Part shown: piece by piece, positions 7,115 to 15,018 of the stretch
Numbering within the stretch: the stretch's first letter is position 1
Layout of the letters: the number at the start of each line of letters is the position of its first letter
NCBI GenBank assembly: GCA_002179805.1
Contig: NAVB01000675.1
Coordinates: 1 to 15,018, forward strand
Direction of reading: 5' to 3'
Source of the DNA: Acanthamoeba lenticulata
Taxonomy: Eukaryota; Discosea; Longamoebia; Acanthamoebidae
Length of the DNA: 15,018 bases
Program-made: the position numbers and the translations under genes
Notes under the pieces: model-generated
Databases searched by the model: none
The model's input: the letters and a program-made list of their open reading frames with translations, nothing else
Told to the model about the DNA's origin: nothing

Positions 7115-8822
7115 ATGATGCGATCTTCACGATGCTTCATCGTGCAATTGCCTCGCCGACCTCAGGCGGGAGGTTCTCTTGCCAGAGTGCTGGATGTGCA
7201 CCGGTCTTTCGCAACCTCCACGAGCATTGATGCATCGCTCTCCTCTTCTACGTCTTCTCCTTCTTCACCTCCTCCCACTTCTCATGCTCCCAGCCGTCCT
7301 CCATTTCGCATCTCGGTCGCCCCCATGATGGAATGCACCGACCGACATTTTAGGTAGCCCGATTTCAATTGACGGTTTCAATGTGGCGATTTGCTCATCA
7401 TTCGTGGTGGGCAGATATCTCATGCGGCAAATCACACGACACACGTTCCTTTACACGGAGATGGTCACCACGGCCGCCATCATCTCGGCCCTCGAGGGCG
7501 AACGGCAGCGCCACCCGTCCGCCACCCTCGGCGCCATCCTCGCTCGCGTCGGGCGGCGCTGTGGCCGGCCCTGGCGCGGCGCGTCCGTCCTCGACTTTGA
7601 GGTGCCGCTCGTATTCCAGCACACGCACACACGCGCGTGTCGTGTGCGCAGCACTCGCGCTGACTCTCCCTCCCGCGTGCGTGTAGGCCCCGGCGAGCTC
7701 AGCGACGATGCACGCCAACTCGCACCCGCCAACGCTGGCCGACGTGCTGGCCTACTCGCCCAGCGAGCACCCGCTGGCGCTGCAGCTGGGCGGGAGCAAC
7801 CCGGCCGACTTGCGCTTCTGCGCGCAGGTGGCCGAGGAGCTGGGCTACGACGAGGTCAACCTCAACGTGGGCTGCCCCTCCAAGACGGTCAAGGAGGGCG
7901 CCTTCGGGGCCGTGCTGATGAAGTCGCCCGACTTGGTGGCCACCTGCGTGGAGACGATGAAGAAGGCCGTGCGCGTCCCGGTGACCGTCAAGCACCGGAT
8001 CGGCGTGGACGACGTCGAGTCCTACGGCGAGCTGCGCGCCTTTGTCCAAACGCTGGCCCTGGCCGGCTGCGACCGGTTTGTCATTCACGCGCGCAAGGCC
8101 TGGCTCCAGGGCCTCTCGCCGCGCGAGAACCGCACCGTCCCGCCGCTGGTCTACGAGTTTGTCTACCGCATCAAGCAGGATTTCCCCGCCCTCGTCGTGG
8201 AGCTCAACGGCGAGGTCAAGTCCCTCGACGAGATCCGCCACCACCGCGCGCAGGGCCTGGACGGGGTGATGATCGGGCGTGCGGCCTACGCCAATCCGTT
8301 CCTCTTTGCGCATGTCGACTCCCAGTTTTATGAGGCGCCGCAGCAGGCGCTCACCAGGGACGACGTTGTACAGAACATGGTGCGGCCACTGGCTACATTT
8401 TTCTTACAATTAGTATTTTTATTTGATTTACTTTTCTTTTTTGAAGTAAAAAAACTATTATATTATTCTTTTTGAAGAGGTGGACTGAACGCAGGACGTG
8501 TGAACATCAGGTCGCCTACGTGAATGAGCAGGTAGAAAACGATGAGAAGATGTGGAGTATCGTGCGACATATGCTCAACCTCTACGCCAACACGGGAGGT
8601 ACAGGAGCTCAGTGCTTGATCTCGGCCACCGTGTGTACTCAAGGTGCTGACTCACGACGTCGTGGCTCAGGGGCCAAGGTTTGGCGAAAGTATTTGCAGG
8701 AGAAGGGCCAGGGGTCGTTCAAGCGACCAGGACTCGAGATCGACGACCTGCTCGTGGCCCGCGACTTGGCCAACGCCGCACTCCCGGGCCTTTCTTCCAC
8801 CGCTGCTGCACTCAGCTGCTGA
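7115..8822 (+). CDS. tRNA-dihydrouridine synthase, DusA type
   Basis: Exons 7115..7353, 7415..7610, 7687..8367, 8511..8598 and 8671..8822 give 451 residues. The fold is an FMN-binding TIM barrel: ISVAPMMECTDRHFR (FMN site), RHTFLYTEMVTT, HPLALQLGGSNP, NLNVGCPS with catalytic Cys208, VTVKHRIGVDD, FVIHARKAWLQGLSP and GVMIGRAAYANP. It reduces uridine to dihydrouridine in the tRNA D loop. HARKAWL and the LQLGGS-NLNVGCPS spacing fit the DusA group (bacterial and organellar-type), not eukaryotic Dus1-4. The first ~60 residues are Arg/Ser-rich and poor in acids, suggesting a mitochondrial presequence. The start could be either ATG 7115 or 7118. The exon 2-3 junction is the least certain part: about 60 residues there (106-165) have no counterpart in bacterial DusA. 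Intron 3 is 143 nt and very AT-rich; intron 4 (72 nt) is in frame and stop-free. Confidence 0.88.
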
Positions 8823-9265
8823 GCACCATCCCTCGTACGGAGTTTTGACCAAACGCAAAACGGTGTCCCACAATCAGAGGGCGCATAAAACAAATACAAA
8901 ACCAAAAAATGAAGAACTGGGAAGATGTTGAATCTTCTTTAGTCGTCGCTTTGCGAGCCCTTGCTTCTACCATGCATAGGCCCGCACTACGACTAATAGA
9001 CGAAGGCCGTACGCGGCAAAGGTCTACAGAACCCCATGCACCGTAACCTCCTCTGCTGGGGCCTGGGCTAAGATCACACATTCATCTTCCTAACGAAAAG
9101 AAACAAACGATGAGCGCTCACCTCTTTGACCCCTGGCCAAAAGAAGGACCTAGTGGTGATGGTGAAGAGCGCAATTCATTTATGTATCTACATTGTAAGG
9201 CAGAGGGAGAAAGAGGAGAGAAAGGCATCCATCGGACGACTCTCGAGAAACCTCTCGCAGTCTCT
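8823..9265. other. Convergent 3' spacer, no gene seen
   Basis: Both flanking genes end here (8822 plus, 9266 minus). An A-rich stretch (8880-8930, with GCATAAAACAAATACAAAAC) probably serves as 3' processing sequence for the DUS gene. Short open frames on both strands show no family motif, no compositional sign of coding and no supporting splice sites. Confidence 0.5.
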
Positions 9266-10819
9266 CTAGTAGATGGCAGTGCCCGTGCGGAGACGGGCGG
9301 ACGTGGGCACGGCGCCCGAGGAGTGCGCGTAGCTGCTGGCTGGCCGCGGCGGCAGCGGCCTCCGCTGCGCGCCCCACCCGCTCCGGTAGGGCAGGTAGTC
9401 GACCTCAGGCGCCGTGGCCGAGGCGGCCATGGGCGCCGCACGGCGCGAGGCCGGGTGCGGCGGCTGGGCGGCCGAGGGCGGTACAGGGGGCATCGTCATC
9501 CTGTAGGACGCCTTCGAGGCCAGCGAGGTGCTGCTGCCCGTGCGTTGCTGTTGGTGCGGCTGCGGGGCGGTGATGGTGTGGTTGGCCCGCGGAGAGGAGG
9601 CCGAGGGCGAAGAAGGAGACGGGGCGGCCGGGAGGCAGGTGAAGGCGCGGCTGTCCGAACGAGCCGACGAGGCGGACGACTTGCGGGTGTGCTGGATGTC
9701 GTTATCGTCGTCGTCGTTGTGGTCCTCGAGGTCCATCTCGACCTCGACCTCTGGCAGAGCCACCGGGAGTAGCGTTGGGCTGTCGTAAGTGGCGCTGTCC
9801 TCCTCGATCATGATGGTGAATGCCTCTTGGTCGCTGAGGGTGAAGAGGCCATAGTTGAGCCCGCCTGAGCGGTGGTGGGCCGAGGACGACGAGGAGTGGT
9901 GGAAGACGATCACCGCGTCTGTGTAGCGGTCGTCGTAGGTCACCTGGCCTTCTTCGTCGCCCTGTGCGCCATCGTCGGTGTCATCAAGCGCGAGGTTGTT
10001 GAGGTCGTCGCCGTCTGAGACCTCTGCTCGGCCGTCCTGGGCTGACCTTCGCTTCTTTTGCTTCTTCTTGGGCTCGTGCTTGCTTCGCCTCTTCTGTTCC
10101 TTGCTCGTGGCCTTGATCGCCTCCGTTTCGGTCGAGCTCGTCGAAGACGATGACGAGGGCGTAGAGGAGTGGTGGGCCAGGTCGCGTATGTCGGCCGACA
10201 TCTTCCTGAAGTAGGAACGCATTTCGGACGTTTTGTTGAAGAGGAACGACGCGGCCTTGCGCAGCCTCGGCGGCCTGCTGCCCGCCCTCTGATCTTCTCC
10301 GTCCGAGGAGGGAGCTGAGGCTGAGCCTTGCTGAAGGCCGCGGTTAAGGCTGTCGAGCTCCTCAGGCAGGTCGCCATCCTTCTCGGCCTCCTTGCCTTTG
10401 AAGCTGGTCGTCGACGTAGCCTCGTTCTCTTGGCTGAGGTCTATGTCGCTCGCGGCCACCTCTTTCTCCTTGCTCGAGTTGGACCGCCTGATGCTTCTCT
10501 TCTTCTTTTCCTTCTTCTCCTTCTTTGGCTTCCTCTTGGCGCCGTCCAGAGAGGTTTCGTCGTCGACGTTCCTCTTCCTGAAGCTGTCCTTTTCCTTCCT
10601 CTGCTTCTTCTTCTCCTTCTTCTGTAGTCGCTTGGTCTTCTCGCCCGTCGACGGTGGCGCAGGCATGCCCAAGTGGCGTTCGAGCTCGGCCATGCGCCAT
10701 GTGATGTACTTGTATTCCTCTTCGGGCGACGAGAAGACAGGATAGAGGGTAAAGGTGCTCTGGCCCTGGCCTCCATCGCCCGTCAGCAGCGGCACCCCGC
10801 CATTCAGCTCTCCGCTCAT
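9266..10819 (-). CDS. Low-complexity charged protein, unknown family
   Basis: A single 517-residue frame without introns. I do not recognise it. The order is: an N-terminal part with the only globular-looking segment (about 22-50, EEEYKYITWRMAELERHLG, possibly a short amphipathic helix); a strongly basic Lys/Arg block (61-118); an acidic/Ser region; a basic helix-like segment RKAASFLFNKTSEMRSYFRK (about 186-205); a Ser-rich run and second basic block; an acidic stretch (DGDDLNNLALDDTDDG); a His/Ser patch and NYGLFTLSDQEAFTIMIEED, which looks ordered; an Asp run (DLEDHNDDDDND); then a Pro/Ser-rich C-terminal third with SH3-type PxxP motifs (RPLPPRP). Several Lys/Arg clusters could be nuclear localisation signals. 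A scaffold or nuclear role is speculation. The length of the open frame and continuous codon bias support it as real. Confidence 0.75.
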   Translation of the reverse strand: MSGELNGGVPLLTGDGGQGQSTFTLYPVFSSPEEEYKYITWRMAELERHLGMPAPPSTGEKTKRLQKKEKKKQRKEKDSFRKRNVDDETSLDGAKRKPKKEKKEKKKRSIRRSNSSKEKEVAASDIDLSQENEATSTTSFKGKEAEKDGDLPEELDSLNRGLQQGSASAPSSDGEDQRAGSRPPRLRKAASFLFNKTSEMRSYFRKMSADIRDLAHHSSTPSSSSSTSSTETEAIKATSKEQKRRSKHEPKKKQKKRRSAQDGRAEVSDGDDLNNLALDDTDDGAQGDEEGQVTYDDRYTDAVIVFHHSSSSSAHHRSGGLNYGLFTLSDQEAFTIMIEEDSATYDSPTLLPVALPEVEVEMDLEDHNDDDDNDIQHTRKSSASSARSDSRAFTCLPAAPSPSSPSASSPRANHTITAPQPHQQQRTGSSTSLASKASYRMTMPPVPPSAAQPPHPASRRAAPMAASATAPEVDYLPYRSGWGAQRRPLPPRPASSYAHSSGAVPTSARLRTGTAIY

Positions 10820-11497
10820 GTGTGTTGTGTATTGGCCTTCGAAGTCGGTATTTGGAGGCAGAAGACGACGAGAGTAGGAGTAAGTATAGTGGAGAGAGGA
10901 GGGGTGTGTGTCGTTTCTGCGCGGCTGCTACAACTGTGGCTGTGTTCGCAAGCGTCCAGCGGCGTATATGTGAGAGAAGGAAGCTTCAACCTCGTCTTCC
11001 CGCCGCGCTGCAACTACGAGGGCAACGCAGGGAGGCAATACGATCTCGCCTTGCGGGCAGCGACGTGCAGAACAACAACCAGGACAAGCTCGCGAAATAC
11101 ACTGCTTGGCCCCGCCCTTGTCGTGCCGGTCGCGGCGGATTTGGCGAAAATTCGCAGAGTGGCGCCATCAGCGCTCGCGTGTGGAGGAGGTCAACCAACA
11201 CGAAGAAAAGTGGGCAGCATGTGGTGTGGGCCACCCCTTATGTGGGCCCTTGGGGGACACAAAGCACGAACCAGGGGCAGCACGTGCTCTAGAGGCTGCC
11301 TGCGATTTGGAATGTACAGACACACAGCACAGGCAACCACTCCCCTACAGTACACGAACAAGGGTCCCCTTTTGGCGAATGAGATGTAAAATGGTTGTGA
11401 TGTAGTTGGTTTAGTGATATTGTTGTTCTCTGATAGGTAAAGGGGAGAGGAGAGAAGGAAGGAGAGATGGAAAGTGTAGGACACTCGCGCCAAGCGT
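10820..11497. promoter_or_regulatory. Long spacer upstream of the charged protein; ARF 3' flank
   Basis: This 678-bp stretch lies between two minus-strand genes. The part next to 11497 (about 11385-11470) is GA- and T-rich and probably ARF 3' UTR. The rest holds a GC-box-like GGGCGGGGCC (minus strand, about 11107-11116) and G-rich stretches near 11225-11280. Open frames of up to 238 codons cross it on the plus strand but lack recognisable domains, so I do not call a gene. Confidence 0.4.
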
Positions 11498-12252
<755 letters not shown>

Positions 12253-12582
12253 TTGGTTGTGCTAATTTGCTGTCGCGTGCGTTGAATTTGGCTACTGGCG
12301 TTCAAACGCTGATGGATTGATGTGGCCCGCGCCCGGTCGACGTCTGCGTGAGCTGCCGACGTCGGACTTTACGGAAAAACCGAAAAAGAAGTAGGCGTCG
12401 GCAGAAAAACTTGTTGCCAGGCTGAGCTCGCCCGTGCAACGTCGAGAATTCCCGCTACGAACGTTTCGACGTGACTTGAATTCTTGGGCTGGCCGGAAAT
12501 TGTTAAATGAATTAAACGTTTGGACGGCAAGAAAGGCAGAAGAACAACAAACAAGCGGCTGTGGCACATCTTTGCGCCAGCC
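12253..12582. promoter_or_regulatory. Divergent promoter between ARF and MST-like kinase
   Basis: A 330-bp spacer between opposed start codons. It contains a 10-bp palindrome CCGACGTCGG (12356-12365), an 8-bp inverted pair CTGCCGAC (12353-12360) and GTCGGCAG (12397-12404), and further CGTCGA/TCGACG elements near 12336-12342 and 12440-12475. These could be factor sites; no core promoter element was certain. Confidence 0.5.
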
Positions 12583-14944
<2,362 letters not shown>

Positions 14945-14979
14945 CATCATTTTTTTTTAAAAAAATCCTTTTTAATCAA

Positions 14980-14985
14980 AATAAA
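14980..14985 (+). terminator. Putative polyadenylation signal of the kinase gene
   Basis: AATAAA lies 35 bases after the kinase stop codon in an AT-rich flank (14945-15018), which also starts with a T run followed by an A run (14950-14965). Confidence 0.45.
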
Positions 14986-15018
14986 TTAATAATCAATAAT
15001 AGACGAAAAAGAAAAAGA

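Noticed and set aside
7383..8333. A 316-codon plus-strand frame overlapping the DUS gene
   Set aside because: Only its first part (7415-7610) is a real DUS exon. After that it runs in the wrong frame over GC-rich sequence and becomes Arg/Gly/Ala-rich without motifs.
8812..9081. An 89-codon minus-strand frame in the convergent spacer
   Set aside because: No motif, overlaps the DUS stop codon, and crosses an A-rich stretch that looks like a 3' end.
10673..11389. A 238-codon plus-strand frame across the charged-protein start and its upstream spacer
   Set aside because: Overlaps the start of the minus-strand gene, lacks any domain, and shows mixed composition typical of chance frames in GC-rich DNA.

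Overview
This window looks like GC-rich nuclear DNA of a free-living amoeba, most likely Acanthamoeba or a close relative. The evidence is indirect: tightly packed genes on both strands, many short GT-AG introns (61-183 nt), GC-rich exons, an RNA polymerase III serine tRNA followed by a T run, and typical eukaryotic proteins (RPB12, ARF, Hippo-like kinase, RTN4IP1, SPRING). No bacterial operon, CRISPR array, insertion sequence, virus or toxin was seen. I built the gene models by hand from reading frame, splice sites and remembered family motifs. In every multi-exon model the exon phases add up to an open frame.

Layout, left to right: (1) an acid-sphingomyelinase-like type II membrane phosphodiesterase on the minus strand, running off the left edge inside an intron; (2) a divergent promoter carrying a 39-bp direct repeat and a 20-bp palindrome; (3) RPB12/RPABC4, a tiny three-exon RNA polymerase subunit; (4) tRNA-Ser(UGA); (5) a seven-exon SPRING (C12orf49)-like gene on the minus strand; (6) a five-exon mitochondrial RTN4IP1-like oxidoreductase on the minus strand; (7) a divergent 154-bp spacer, then a four-exon multi-pass membrane protein of unknown function; (8) a five-exon DusA-type tRNA-dihydrouridine synthase; (9) an intronless, low-complexity, highly charged protein on the minus strand; (10) a four-exon ARF-family GTPase on the minus strand; (11) a divergent promoter, then a nine-exon MST/Hippo-type STE20 kinase with an acidic tail, ending just before the right edge.

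The genes do not form one pathway. Several serve housekeeping roles: transcription (RPB12), translation and tRNA modification (tRNA-Ser, DUS), mitochondrial redox (RTN4IP1) and membrane traffic or lipid control (ARF, SPRING, sphingomyelinase-like). Three start-to-start pairs (1178/1512, 5707/5862 and 12252/12583) probably share bidirectional promoters. I found no convincing new multi-gene system. The most rewarding points are the SPRING homologue in an amoeba, the skewed splice-donor pattern (C at intron position +4), the two unrecognised proteins and the repeat/palindrome promoter.
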